DNA from: Micromonospora narathiwatensis
GTDB taxonomy: Bacteria > Actinomycetota > Actinomycetes > Mycobacteriales > Micromonosporaceae
DNA length: 64,000 bases
Direction: 5' to 3'
Assembly: GCF_900089605.1 (NCBI RefSeq)
Contig: NZ_LT594324.1
Coordinates: forward strand, 2,852,001 to 2,916,000
In this document: positions 1 through 15,700 of the stretch, piece by piece
How positions within the stretch are numbered: the first letter of the stretch is position 1
Layout: the number at the start of each line of letters is the position of its first letter
The notes under the pieces: model-generated
Database searches by the model: none
What the model saw: the letters and a program-made list of their open reading frames with translations, nothing else
What the model was told of the DNA's origin: nothing
Program-made: the position numbers and the translations under genes

Positions 1-3000
1 TCCTCGCGCAGCCGCGCCAGATCCCGGTTGGACTCCGTGGCCCGTTCGAGGAAGGAGACCAGGCCGGTGGCGTGCTCCTGCCAGCGGGCCGAGTCCCCGT
101 CGGCGCGGCTCTGCACGCTGAACCGGAGCTGCCCGTCGCGCTCCTCGACGGTGGTGAACAGCTCGCGGGTCTGCCCGTCGGGCACGATCACCGGCATCAT
201 GAAGAGCACGTCGTGCAGCTCGACCACCCGACCGGCGGCCTGCTCGGCCACCGCCGCGTTGACCAGCTCCAGGTAGGTCGTCCCCGGGACGAGGCCGTGC
301 CCCATGATCCGGTGCTCGTCGACGATCCAGCTCTCGGCGGTGCTCAGCGTGGTGGCGTACGTCCGGGACTTCCCGGTCGAGGCGACCAGCCGGTGCAGCA
401 GCGGGTGCCCGGCCAGCGTCGTACCGCCGTGCAACCGCTCGACGAGGCCGGCGGCCATGCCGGTGTTGCGCCAGGTGTCCCAGTTGACGGCGGCGACCGG
501 TGCCCCGGTGGTGGCACGCCGCCACTGGGCGAACACGTCCAGGAAGGCGTTGGCCGCGCAGTAGTCGCTCTGCCCCGGGCCGCCGAGCAGCGCGGTGAGC
601 GAGGAGCAGAGCAGCAGGAAGTCCAGTTCGTCGGTGCCGCAGACCGCGTCCAGGTTGAGCGTGCCAACGGTCTTGGCGGCCAGGACGTCCGCCACGTCCT
701 GCGCGGACTTGACCGCGATCAGGCCACGGGACGGGAGCCCCGCCGCGTGGATCACGCCGTGCAGCCCGCCGCCGACCGCGCGCAGCCGGTCGACCGCGCC
801 GGCCAGGGCGTCCCGGTCGGTGACGTCGGCCTCCAGCACGATCACCCGGGCGCCCAGGTCGCGGAACTGCTCAAGGCGGCGGATCCGCCGGCTGGTGTCG
901 TCCTGCTCGCCGTGCCCGGCCAGCCAGGCGGGCCACTCCGCCTCGGTCGGGAAGGCCGAGCGGGTGAGCAGCCCGAGCACCGGGGCGTCGACCGCGCGGG
1001 TGATCTGCTCGGCCAGGGCCAGGCCGACGCCGCCGAGGCCACCGGTGATCAGGTAGACGCCGCCGGGGCGCAGCCGGCCGCCCACCGCTCCCGGGGGGTC
1101 CAGCCGGACCGCCTCGAAGGCGCGTACCCACCAGTGCCGGCCGCGCAGGGCCAGCTCCCGTTCGGCGGCGGGCGCGGTCAGCCGGGCCAGGACGGCGGCG
1201 GCGGTGCCGGGCCACCGCCGTCCGGTGGACCCGGCCGGGCCGGTCGGCGTGCCCCCGCCGGTGAGGTCGGCGCCGGTCAGGTCGAGCACCCGGCAGGTGA
1301 CGTCCGGCACCTCCTGCGGGATGACGGTGGTGGCGCCGAGCAGCGGGGCGTTCTCGGGCTGGAGGTCCTCGTCGCCGGTCACGCCGAACAGGCCCCGGCT
1401 GAGCACGTCGAACTCGACCGGGCCGGTAGGCTGCACGTCCCCGACCGCCTGGGCCAGGGCCAGCAGGCTGTCGAAGCCGAACCGGCGGGCCCGGTCGACC
1501 CGGGCCGCGTCCAGCCCGTCGGCCGGCTCGACGGTCAGGCTCCACAGGTGCACCACCCGGACCGTCCCCGGGGCGTACGTCTCCAGCGACTTGAGCAGGC
1601 CGGCGTGCTGATCCCGGCTGGTCGGGTCCAGCGCCCAGGCCCGATCGCCGGTCTCCCGCAGCTCGTCCCCGGCGCTGACCCGCACCACGACGGCCCCACC
1701 GCCGGCCAGTCGCGCCGCCAGTTCGGCGCCGAGGGGCAGCTCGGCGCCGAGCAGCACCCAGATGGTCGCCCCGTCGGCGGTGCCGCCGACCGCCTCGGCG
1801 GCCGGCGTGGTCAGCCGCCGCCAACCGGGTACGTGGAACCACTCCGCGTCCGCCCCGCTGGTCAAGGCACGGCGCGGCGCCGGCGTGGTCTCCGGGTCGA
1901 TCCAGTAGCGCTGCCGCTGGAAGGCGTACGTGGGCAGGCGCACCAGCCGGCGGGCCGCGTCGCCGTCCCGGGTCGTCCAGTCGACGGGCACTCCGGCGGA
2001 CCAGAGATCCCCCAGCCCGGCCAGCAGGTACTCGTGATCGTCCCGTCGCTCGTCCGGGTGCCGTACCGAGCCGGCCACGGTCCGCCGCTCGTGCCAGGCC
2101 CGGTGCTGGCGTACGAAATTGCGCAGCGTCTGCCCCGGGCCCACCTCCAGCAGCGCCAGCTCCTCGTCGGCGAGGAGCACGTCCAGGGCGTCGGCGAAGC
2201 GCACCGGCGCCCGCAGGTGCCGACCCCAGTACGCCGGATCCGTGGCCTGCTCGTCGGTGATCCACGCGCCGGTCACGTTCGACACGAACGGAATCGCCGG
2301 TGGGTGCAACGTGACCTGACGCACCGCCTCGACGAAGGGCGTCACCGCCGCGTCCATGCTCGGCGAGTGGAACGCGTGCGAGGTCCGCAGCCGACGACGC
2401 GCCACCCCGGCCGCCGCCAGCCGCCGCTCCAGCTCGTCGACCGCCGCCGTCGGGCCGGCCACCACACACAGTCCGGTGGAGTTCACCGCGGCCAGGCACA
2501 GCTCGTCGGTCAGCCAGCCGGCCACCTCCGCCTCCGGCAGGAACACCGCCAGCATCGACCCGGTCGGCATCGACTGCACCAACCGGCCCCGGGCCGCCAC
2601 CAGCGCCACCGCGTCCTCGAGGGAGAACACTCCGGCCAGGCAGGCGGCCACGTACTCGCCGACGCTGTGCCCGACCATCGCCGCCGGACGCACGCCCCAC
2701 GACATCCACAGCCGGGCCAGCGCGTACTCGACCAGGAACAGCACCGGCTGGGTGATCGAGGTACGGGCCAACGCCCGTGCCGCCTCGGCCGGCTCGTCGT
2801 CGACCGCGAACAGCGGCACCCGTGGGTCCTCCCCCAGGTGCGCGGCGAACAGTTCGGCACAGCGGTCCAGCTCCACGGCGAACGCCGGCACCGACCGGTA
2901 CAGGTCCCGGGCCATGCCCACGTACTGCGCGCCCTGGCCGGGGAAGAGGAACGCCACCGGCGTGTCCCGCCCGGCCGGCGTGCCGGTGCCCGCCGCCGCG

Positions 3001-4556
3001 ACCTGCCGCAACGCGCCGACCAGGTCGGCGGCCTCCCGACCGACCACGGCCGTCCGGTGCTCGAAGGCCCGACGCCGGCTGGCCAGGGTGTACGCCACGT
3101 CGTCGAGGTCCGCCTCGGGGTGGGCCGCCAGGTGGTCGGCGAGCCGACCGGCCGCCTCGGCCAGCGCCGGCGCCGACCGGGCCGACAACGGCAGCACCCG
3201 GGGCACGGCACGGTCGGCGGCCCCGGCCGCGGCCGGCTGCCCGGCGGGCGCCTCCTCCAGGATCACGTGCACGTTGCTGCCACCGATGCCGAACGAGCTG
3301 ACCCCGGCCCGACGCGGCGCCGCCCGCCGGGGCCACGGCCGCAGCTCGGCGTTGACGAAGAACGGGCTGCTCGGCAGCGCCAGCTCCGGATTCGCCCGGG
3401 TGTGGTGCAGGGTCGCCGGGATGGCCTCGTGCCGCAGCGCCAGCACCGCCTTGATCAGGCTGGTCACCCCCGCCGCCGCGTCCAGGTGCCCCACGTTGCT
3501 CTTCACCGAACCGATCGCGCAGTAGCCGACCCGGTCGGTGTGCTCCCGGTACGCGCGGGTCAGCGCCGTGATCTCGATCGGGTCGCCGAGCGCGGTGGCG
3601 GTGCCGTGGGTCTCCACGTAGCCGATGCTGTCCGCGTCCACCTCGGCCACGGCCAGCGCCTCGGCGACGACCTGCGCCTGACCGTCCACGCTGGGCGCGG
3701 TGTAGCCGACCTTCAGCGAGCCGTCGTTGTTGACCGCGGTGCCCAGGATGACCGCGTCCACGGTGTCTCCGGCCGCGCGGGCGTCGGCCATCCGCCGCAG
3801 CACCACCACGCCCGCGCCGTTGCCGGCGACGGTCCCCTGCGCCTGCGCGTCGAAGGGCCGGCAGTGCCCGTCCGGGGAGAGAATGCCGCCCTGCTCGTAG
3901 AGGTAGCCGCCGTGCAGCGGCACGCTGACCGAGACCCCGCCGGCCAGCGCGATGTCGCACTCGCTGTTGAGCAGGCTCTGCACCGCCAGGTGCACCGCGG
4001 TCAACGAGGTGGAGCAGGCGGTCTGCACGGTCATGCTCGGCCCGGTCAGGTCCAGCTTGTACGACACCCGGGTGGCCAGGAAGTCCTTGTCGCTGGAGAT
4101 CAGCGTCTGGTAGCTGCCGGCCGAGTCCACGGCACGCTGGTTGGCGAGCAGGTTGAACAGCAGGTACGAGTTGAGGCTCGCCCCGGCGAAGACGCCGATC
4201 CGCCCGTCGAAGGTCCTCGGGTCGTACCCGGCCGACTCCAGCGCGGTCCAGACGCATTCCAGGAAGACCCGGTGCTGCGGGTCGAGCACCTCGGCCTCGC
4301 GCGGGTGGAAGCCGAAGAAGCCCGCGTCGAACCGGTCCGCGTCCGCGAGCACCCCCTTGGCCCTGACGTAGTTCTCCCGCGCGGCCAACTCCGGGTCGAC
4401 CCCGGAACCGGTCAGTTCCTCGTCGGAGAGGCTGACGACGCCCTCCCGGCCGGCCGCGAGGTTGGCCCAGAGGGTTTCCACGTCGGGGGCGCCGGGAAAG
4501 CGCCCGGCCATCCCGATGACGGCGACCCGGTTCAGGTCTCCGGTTTCGTCTGACAC
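1..4556 (-). CDS. Type I polyketide synthase, KS-AT-KR-DH, C-terminus beyond window
   Basis: This is the fourth gene of the assembly line; it extends the peptidyl chain left by the serine NRPS module. It starts at a GTG at 4556 (SDETGDLNRVAVIG) with AGGTGAGG just upstream, 16 bp after the NRPS stop. The frame stays open to base 1, so the protein is partial. Domains seen: KS at about 10-430 with active Cys in QTACSTS (near 180), AT at about 520-835 with GHSVGEY and HAFH (malonyl type), a structural half-KR, then a KR at about 1170-1350 with TGGLGGVG and catalytic Tyr in SDYCAAN. A dehydratase follows the KR, with hot-dog motif H-RIM-G-HGLV-P near residue 1417. The KS is expected to accept from a PCP. 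DH after KR is an uncommon order. ACP, second DH half and any later module are not visible. Confidence 0.93.
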   Translation of the reverse strand, partial: MSDETGDLNRVAVIGMAGRFPGAPDVETLWANLAAGREGVVSLSDEELTGSGVDPELAARENYVRAKGVLADADRFDAGFFGFHPREAEVLDPQHRVFLECVWTALESAGYDPRTFDGRIGVFAGASLNSYLLFNLLANQRAVDSAGSYQTLISSDKDFLATRVSYKLDLTGPSMTVQTACSTSLTAVHLAVQSLLNSECDIALAGGVSVSVPLHGGYLYEQGGILSPDGHCRPFDAQAQGTVAGNGAGVVVLRRMADARAAGDTVDAVILGTAVNNDGSLKVGYTAPSVDGQAQVVAEALAVAEVDADSIGYVETHGTATALGDPIEITALTRAYREHTDRVGYCAIGSVKSNVGHLDAAAGVTSLIKAVLALRHEAIPATLHHTRANPELALPSSPFFVNAELRPWPRRAAPRRAGVSSFGIGGSNVHVILEEAPAGQPAAAGAADRAVPRVLPLSARSAPALAEAAGRLADHLAAHPEADLDDVAYTLASRRRAFEHRTAVVGREAADLVGALRQVAAAGTGTPAGRDTPVAFLFPGQGAQYVGMARDLYRSVPAFAVELDRCAELFAAHLGEDPRVPLFAVDDEPAEAARALARTSITQPVLFLVEYALARLWMSWGVRPAAMVGHSVGEYVAACLAGVFSLEDAVALVAARGRLVQSMPTGSMLAVFLPEAEVAGWLTDELCLAAVNSTGLCVVAGPTAAVDELERRLAAAGVARRRLRTSHAFHSPSMDAAVTPFVEAVRQVTLHPPAIPFVSNVTGAWITDEQATDPAYWGRHLRAPVRFADALDVLLADEELALLEVGPGQTLRNFVRQHRAWHERRTVAGSVRHPDERRDDHEYLLAGLGDLWSAGVPVDWTTRDGDAARRLVRLPTYAFQRQRYWIDPETTPAPRRALTSGADAEWFHVPGWRRLTTPAAEAVGGTADGATIWVLLGAELPLGAELAARLAGGGAVVVRVSAGDELRETGDRAWALDPTSRDQHAGLLKSLETYAPGTVRVVHLWSLTVEPADGLDAARVDRARRFGFDSLLALAQAVGDVQPTGPVEFDVLSRGLFGVTGDEDLQPENAPLLGATTVIPQEVPDVTCRVLDLTGADLTGGGTPTGPAGSTGRRWPGTAAAVLARLTAPAAERELALRGRHWWVRAFEAVRLDPPGAVGGRLRPGGVYLITGGLGGVGLALAEQITRAVDAPVLGLLTRSAFPTEAEWPAWLAGHGEQDDTSRRIRRLEQFRDLGARVIVLEADVTDRDALAGAVDRLRAVGGGLHGVIHAAGLPSRGLIAVKSAQDVADVLAAKTVGTLNLDAVCGTDELDFLLLCSSLTALLGGPGQSDYCAANAFLDVFAQWRRATTGAPVAAVNWDTWRNTGMAAGLVERLHGGTTLAGHPLLHRLVASTGKSRTYATTLSTAESWIVDEHRIMGHGLVPGTTYLELVNAAVAEQAAGRVVELHDVLFMMPVIVPDGQTRELFTTVEERDGQLRFSVQSRADGDSARWQEHATGLVSFLERATESNRDLARLRE

Positions 4557-4572
4557 CTGCCTCACCTACCGT

Positions 4573-7500
4573 TCATGCCCGCGCCCGACGAGCGGCCGCC
4601 TGTTGACGTCGACTCAGGGACTGCCGGCGGCTCTCCGCCCGATCCCGGGCGTCGGCCAGCACGTTTTCGCCGCCGCCGGCCCGGTTGAGGTGACCGGCCA
4701 GCGCGCCGACGGTGGGGAACTGGAACAGCTCGACCAGCGCCACGTCCCGACCGACCGCCGCGACGAGCCGGAGACGTACCTCGGCCATCAGCAGCGAGTG
4801 GCCGCCCAGTTCGAAGAAGTTGTCGTCCACCCCGACCCGGTCCACGCCGAGCAACTCCCGCCAGATGCCGGCGACGGTCCGCTCCAGCTCGCCACGGGGG
4901 GCCACGTACGGGCTGCGCAGCTCCGGGCGGGCCAGCTCCGGCTCGGGCAGCGCCCGCCGGTCGACCTTGCCGTTCGGGGTGAGCGGCAGGGCCGGCAGGG
5001 TGGTGAAGACCGACGGCACCATGTACTCGGGCAGCCGCTCCTTGAGCTGCGCGATCAGCTCACCGGCGCCCGGCACGGCCGGCCCGACCAGGTACGCCAC
5101 CAGCCGGGTGTCCCCGGCGTGCGTCCGGGGCACCACGACCGCCTCGGTGACCCCGTCGCACCCGGTCAGCGTCGCCTCGATCTCGCCCAGTTCGATCCGG
5201 AAGCCGCGCAGCTTCACCTGGTGGTCGAGGCGGCCGAGATACTCGATCGCCCCGTCGGCGCGGATCCGGCCCAGGTCGCCCGTCTTGTAGAGCCGGGCCG
5301 GCGGCCGGTCCGCGTCCCGGTCCCCGTCGGCGGCCGGGCTCCCCGTTAGGCCGTCCCGCCGTCCGGTGCCGGCGGTGGCGAACGGGTCGGTCACGAACCG
5401 CTCGGCGGTCAGCTCGGGGCGGTTCAGGTAGCCGAGCGCCACGTTGACCCCGCCGATGTGCAGCTCGCCGGGCACACCCACCGGGACCGGCTCCAGGAAC
5501 CGGTCCAGGACGTACACCTGGGTGTTGACGATGGGACGGCCGATGGGCACCGGCCGCGGGTCGTCCCGTCGGCAGGCCCAGAAGGTGACGTCGACGGCCG
5601 CCTCGGTCGGGCCGTACAGGTTGTGCAGTTCGGCCTTGGACGAGGCGAGGAACCGGTCCTGCAACTCGCGGGGCAGCGCCTCGCCGCTGCAGATCACCCG
5701 GCGCAGGCTGGTGCAGTCCGCCACGTCCGGCTCCCGCAGGAACGCCTGGAGCATGGAGGGTACGAAGTGCATGGTGGTGATCTGCTCGGCCTGGATCGTC
5801 TCGACCAGGTAGCGGCCGTCGCGGTGCCCGTCCGGGCGGGCCACCACCAGGGTCGCGCCGGTCATCAGCGGCCAGAAGAACTCCCAGACCGAGACGTCGA
5901 ACGAGTACGGCGTCTTCTGCAGCACCCGGTCGCCGGGGCCGAGGCCGTACGCGTCCTGCATCCAGAGCAGCCGGTTACGGATGCCGGCGAAGGTGTTCGG
6001 CACCCCCTTGGGCTGGCCGGTGGAGCCCGAGGTGTAGATGACGTACGCGACGTCCGCGCCGCGTACCGGGGTGGCCGGATCGTCGTGGGCGTCGTCGGTC
6101 GTCGCGGTGAGCAGTTCGTCGGCGTACCAGAGCGGCCCGTCCCAGGAGAGCTTCTCGGCCAGCGGCCGCTGGGTGAGCACCACCGCCGGGTCGGCGTCGT
6201 CGAGCATCAGCGCCACCCGACCGGCCGGCAGTCCCGGGTCGACCGGGACGTACGCGCCACCGGCCTGCCAGATCGCCAGCAGGCTGACCACCAGCTCGAC
6301 CGAACGCTCCTGCACCAGGCCGACCAGCACGCCGGGGCCGACCCCGGCGGTACGCAGTCGCCGGGCCAGCCCGTTGGCCAGCCGCACCAGTTCGCCGTAG
6401 CTGACCGTCCGGTCCGCGAAGCGCAGCGCCGGCAGCTCCGGCGTCCGGCGGGCCCGCGCCACGATCTGCTCGTGCACCCAGCCGGCGTCGGGCCACTGCC
6501 GGGCCTCGCCCCGGGACAGGGCCAGCACCGCGCGCCGCTCGTCGGCGTCCAGCAGCGGCAGCTCGTCGACCGGGGTCTCCGGCCGCTCGACGACCAGCTC
6601 GATCACCCGCCGGAAGTGGCCGGCCAGCCGGGCCATCGTCCCGGCCTCGAAGAGGTCCCGGTCGTACTCGAACCAGCCGCTCAACCCGCCCGCGTCGTTG
6701 AAGAACTGCAGCTCCAGGTCGAAGCGGGCGCCCTGGGCGCGCAGCGGCAGCCGCTCGAACTCCACCCCGGCCAGGGCCAGGGTCGGCAGCGGGTCGCTCT
6801 GGTACGACAGCCCCACCTGGAAGATCGGCGGCCGGCTCAGGTCCCGGGCCGGTTTCAGCTCCTCGACCACCTTCTCGAACGGCACCCGCTGGTGGGCGTA
6901 GCAGCCGAGGCAGGCGTCCCGGACCCGGCCCAGCACCTCGGCGAAGGTGGGGTTGCCGGCGAGGTCGGCCCGGACCGGCAGGGTGTTGACGAAGAAGCCG
7001 ATCAGCGGCTCGACCTCGGCCCGGTCCCGGTTGGCCAGCGGTACGCCGACCACCACGTCGTCCTGCCCGCTGTAGCGGTGCAGCAGGACGCCGAAGGCGG
7101 CCAGCAGCGCCATGTACGGGGTGGCGCCGTGCCGCTTGCCGAGCGCGCCCAGCGCGGTGAGCACCGGTTCCGGCAGCTCGAACGGGTGGGAGGCGCCCCG
7201 GAAGCCCTGCACCGCCGGCCGGGGCCGGTCGGTCGGCAGGTCCAGCACGGCCGGCGCGCCGGTCAGGTGCTCCCGCCAGTACGCGAGGTCCGCCGACAGG
7301 TCCTCCCGGCGCAGCCAGTCCTGCTGCCAGGCGGCGTAGTCGCCGTACTGGACGGCCAGCTCGGGCAGCGCCGGCCGCGCGCCGGCGACCAGGGCGGCGT
7401 ACCGGGTGGAGAGTTCGCCGAGCAGCACCCCGACCGACCAGCCGTCGGAGATGAGGTGGTGCATCGCCACCCCGAGCACGCAGTCGTCCGGGCCGAGCCG

Positions 7501-7962
7501 CAGCAGGGCCAGCCGCAGCAGCGGGCCGGTGGTGATGTCGAACGGCTCACGCAGCTCGGCGAGGATCCGCTCCTCCAGCTCGTCACCGTAGGGTGCCGTG
7601 CCGGACAGGTCCGTCTCGGGCAGCGGGAGGTCGAGACCTGCGCGGACCACCTGCACCGGGCGTCCGTCCCGCAGCTCGAACGTGGTCCGCAGCGACTCGT
7701 GCCGCTGGACGACCCCGTTGACGGCCTGGCGCAGCAGCCCGGTGTCCAGCGGGCCGCGGATGCGCACCGCCGCCGGGATCAGGTACGCCGGGTTCCCGGG
7801 CCTGAGCTGTTCCAGGAACCAGATGCCCTGCTGCATGACGGAGATCGGGAAGACGTTCTCCGCCCGGGTGGGCCGTGCCTGCCCGCGTTCCCGCAGCATC
7901 TTCTCGAACAGTGCCCGCTTCTCCGGGGAGAGCGAGGCGAGCCGTGCGTCGAGGTCGGTCAT
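4573..7962 (-). CDS. Nonribosomal peptide synthetase module, C-A-PCP, predicted serine
   Basis: This 1129-residue single module adds one amino acid to the polyketide chain. The condensation domain (about 30-460) carries the HHxxxDG motif as HHLISDG. The adenylation domain (about 480-1000) has YTSGSTGQPKG, YGPTEAA, YKTGDL and LTPNGKVDR. Reading the ten pocket positions by the GrsA alignment gives D-V-W-H-I-S-L-V-D-K, which matches the serine signature known from EntF (DVWHLSLIDK) apart from conservative changes. The carrier domain has the phosphopantetheine motif FELGGHSLL. The N-terminus (about 1-30) looks like a short docking segment. The start is an ATG 1 bp beyond the upstream PKS stop, so the genes are almost certainly cotranscribed. 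No epimerase, methyltransferase or thioesterase domain is present. Confidence 0.95.
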   Translation of the reverse strand: MTDLDARLASLSPEKRALFEKMLRERGQARPTRAENVFPISVMQQGIWFLEQLRPGNPAYLIPAAVRIRGPLDTGLLRQAVNGVVQRHESLRTTFELRDGRPVQVVRAGLDLPLPETDLSGTAPYGDELEERILAELREPFDITTGPLLRLALLRLGPDDCVLGVAMHHLISDGWSVGVLLGELSTRYAALVAGARPALPELAVQYGDYAAWQQDWLRREDLSADLAYWREHLTGAPAVLDLPTDRPRPAVQGFRGASHPFELPEPVLTALGALGKRHGATPYMALLAAFGVLLHRYSGQDDVVVGVPLANRDRAEVEPLIGFFVNTLPVRADLAGNPTFAEVLGRVRDACLGCYAHQRVPFEKVVEELKPARDLSRPPIFQVGLSYQSDPLPTLALAGVEFERLPLRAQGARFDLELQFFNDAGGLSGWFEYDRDLFEAGTMARLAGHFRRVIELVVERPETPVDELPLLDADERRAVLALSRGEARQWPDAGWVHEQIVARARRTPELPALRFADRTVSYGELVRLANGLARRLRTAGVGPGVLVGLVQERSVELVVSLLAIWQAGGAYVPVDPGLPAGRVALMLDDADPAVVLTQRPLAEKLSWDGPLWYADELLTATTDDAHDDPATPVRGADVAYVIYTSGSTGQPKGVPNTFAGIRNRLLWMQDAYGLGPGDRVLQKTPYSFDVSVWEFFWPLMTGATLVVARPDGHRDGRYLVETIQAEQITTMHFVPSMLQAFLREPDVADCTSLRRVICSGEALPRELQDRFLASSKAELHNLYGPTEAAVDVTFWACRRDDPRPVPIGRPIVNTQVYVLDRFLEPVPVGVPGELHIGGVNVALGYLNRPELTAERFVTDPFATAGTGRRDGLTGSPAADGDRDADRPPARLYKTGDLGRIRADGAIEYLGRLDHQVKLRGFRIELGEIEATLTGCDGVTEAVVVPRTHAGDTRLVAYLVGPAVPGAGELIAQLKERLPEYMVPSVFTTLPALPLTPNGKVDRRALPEPELARPELRSPYVAPRGELERTVAGIWRELLGVDRVGVDDNFFELGGHSLLMAEVRLRLVAAVGRDVALVELFQFPTVGALAGHLNRAGGGENVLADARDRAESRRQSLSRRQQAAARRARA

Positions 7963-7963
7963 C

Positions 7964-12792
<4,829 letters not shown>

Positions 12793-12796
<4 letters not shown>

Positions 12797-15700
12797 CCCT
12801 GACGCCTTTCATCGATCTGGGTGAGCTTGGCCAGCAGGAGCGCCTCGACGTCGTCGTCGGAGAGCTGCTCCAGCTCCGTGGCCAGGTCGTCGTCGGCCGG
12901 CGCGGCACCCACTCCGGCGGGTGAACCGCTGCCGGCCCCCGACGTGACGGCGGTGGTGGTCGCCGGGCCGGCTGCCGGGGGCCCGTCGGCGGCGGGTTGG
13001 GCCGCGAGCGGGATGTCCATCCGCTCGGCGAGGAACGGAACCAGCGCGTCGATGGTGGGGAACCGCCACGCGATGGTGGCGGAGAGTTCGACGTCCAGGG
13101 ACGTCTCCAGCCGCTTGCGCAGCTCCAGCGACATCAGCGAGTCGAAACCCATGCTGGCCAGCGGCGCGGTGACGTCGACCCGGGCGACGTCGAGCTTGAG
13201 CACCCGGGCCACCTCCCCGGCCACGTGCTGGGTCAGCAGGTTGCGTCGGCGGCGGCCCGGTTCGACGGTGAGCAGCCGCTGGCGTACCTCGCCGGAGCGC
13301 TGCCGTTCCGCGGCGGCCGGCGTGCCGTCCGCCGCGACCAGGTCGGCCAGGAGCGCCGGCAGCAGCCCGCCGGTGGCCGCCGCGCGGAGCCGGTCCCGGT
13401 CCACGGGCAGGACGGCGGCCTGGGCGGCCGGGGTACGCACCAGCCGGTCCAGCGCCTCGATGCCGTCGCTCGGGTCGATGCTCACGATGCCCTGCCCGGC
13501 GAGCTGGCCGCCCCGGTCCGGGCGGGCCGCCAGACCCGCCTCCGACCAGGGACCCCAGTTGACGCTCAGCGCGGCCCGGCCCTGGCCCCGGCGCAGTCGC
13601 GCGAGGCTGTCCAGGAAGGCGTTCGCGCTGGCGTAGTTGGCCTGGCCCGGGGAGCCGAGCAGCGCGGCGGCCGAGGAGAAGAGGACGAAGAAGTCCAGGT
13701 CCTTGTCGAGGGTGGCCCGGTGCAGGTGCCAGGCGCCGTCCACCTTGGGCGCGGCGACCGCGCGGAACCGGGCCCGGTCGAGCTGGAGCATCAGCCCGTC
13801 GTCGAGCACACCGGCGGAGTGCACGATGCCGGCCAGCGGCGGCAGCTCCCGGTCGATCCCGGCCACCACGGCGGCGACCTCGTCGTAGCGGCCGATGTCG
13901 GCGTGCCGGACCTGGACGTCGACGCCGCGTCCGCGCAGCTCGTCGAGGATCCGCCCGGCCGCCGCCGAGGGCCGGCTGCGGCCGAGCAGCACCAGGTGCC
14001 GGGCGCCGCGGTCGGCGAGCCAGCGGGCGGTACGCAGGCCGAGGGCGCCGAGACCACCGGTGATCAGGTACGTGGCCGCCGGCCGGACGGGGACCTCCCC
14101 CGGCGGTACGACCGCCTCCCGCACGTCCGGCCGCAGCACGATCTTGCCGGTGTGCCGGGCCTGCGCCATCTGGCCGAACGCCTGGGCGGCGTCGGTGTAG
14201 CCGAAGGTGGTGACCGGCAGGGCGGAGAACTCGCCGTCGGCGAAGCCCCGCCGCACCCCGGCGAGAAGGCGCGCGATCAGCTTCGGCTGCTCGGCGAAGG
14301 CGCGTTCCAGGTCGACGGCGAGGAACGACCGGTTGTGCCGGAGCAGCTCCAGGCCAAGGTGGCTGTTGGCGTAGATGTCCTGCTTGCCGATCTCGACGAA
14401 CCGGCCGTTCGGGGCGAGCACGCGGAGGCTGCGGGTCAGCGCCTCGCCGGTGAGCGAGTTGAGCACGACGTCCACGCCCCGGCCGTCGGTCAGCGCCAGC
14501 ACCTCGTCGGCGAAGCGCAGCGACCGGGAGTCCATGACGTGCTTGACGCCGAGGCCGCGCAGCAGTTCCCGTTTCTCCTCGCTGCCGGCGGTGGCCAGCA
14601 CCTCGGCCCCGTTGCGGCGGGCCACCTGGAGGGCGGCCAGCCCGACGCCGCCGGTCGCCGAGTGGATCAGGACGGTGTCGCCCTCGCCGAGGTGGCCCAG
14701 GTACTCCAGGCCGTAGAGCACGGTGAGGAAGGCGATGGGGATCGCGGCGGCCTGCTCGTCGGTGAGCCCGTCCGGGACGCCGGCGACCAGCTCGGCCGGC
14801 GTGGTGGCGTACGCGGCCATGCTGGACGGGGCGACCGCCATCACCCGGTCGCCGACCCGGTGGCCGGTGACGCCCGCGCCGACCGCGGTGATCCGGCCGG
14901 CGCACTCGCCGCCGAGCGGCACGATGCCCGGGGGTACGCCGGGGCAGATCTCCATCGCCTTGAGGACGTCGTTGAAGTTGAGCCCGGCGGCGGTGACCTC
15001 GATCTGCACCTGGCCGGGACCGGGCGGGGTCCGTTCCCAGAGCACCGGGGTCAGGCTGCCCAGGTGTCCCCGCAGGGACAGGAGGCGGTGATTGCCGTCG
15101 GTCCCGTCGAACGGGTGCGGCCGCAGGTCGGCGTCGGTCGGGGCGGGGGCCCGCCAGGGGGCCAGCCGGGGGGTGTGGCGCCGCCCGGCCCGGAGCGCGA
15201 CCTGCTCTCCGCCGGCCCGGTGCAGCAGTTCGTCGGCGAGGCCGGCGATGGTGTGCGCCTCGGTGGCCGGGTCGAGGTCGACAATGGTGGGGCGCAGCTC
15301 GCCGTGTTCCAGGGTGACCACCCGGGCCAGCCCCCAGAGACCGGCCTGGGCCAGCGCCGGGGTGCCGGGCTCGCCGGCCACCACCTGCGCGCCCCGGGTG
15401 ACCAGCACCAGCCGGGGCGACCGGCCGGCGGCCCCGGTGAGGGCCTGGACCAGGTGCAGGACGGCGACCGGGCCGAGCAGTTCGATCCGGTCGAGTTCGG
15501 CGTCCCGCCCGCCGGCCGGGGTGGCGTCGGTGGCCGGGTCCGCGACGGCCGGCTGGCGTTCTCCCCGAGCGGCGTCGGCGAGGGCATGTTCGGTGAGCGC
15601 CGTGTCGAGGCTCCACGCGTGCACCACCCCGGCGCATGGTTCCGGCCGGGCCGCGCGCAGCTCGGTGAGGAGGGTGACGAAGTCCTCCGGACGCGCCGGG

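Noticed and set aside
72..4553. Very long plus-strand open frame opposite the fourth PKS protein
   Set aside because: It is antisense to clear KS/AT/KR/DH motifs, has biased Gly/Arg/Val composition and no recognisable domain. Comparable plus-strand frames at 5458-8118, 8816-12802, 12997-17064 and 19369-21960 were rejected for the same reason.
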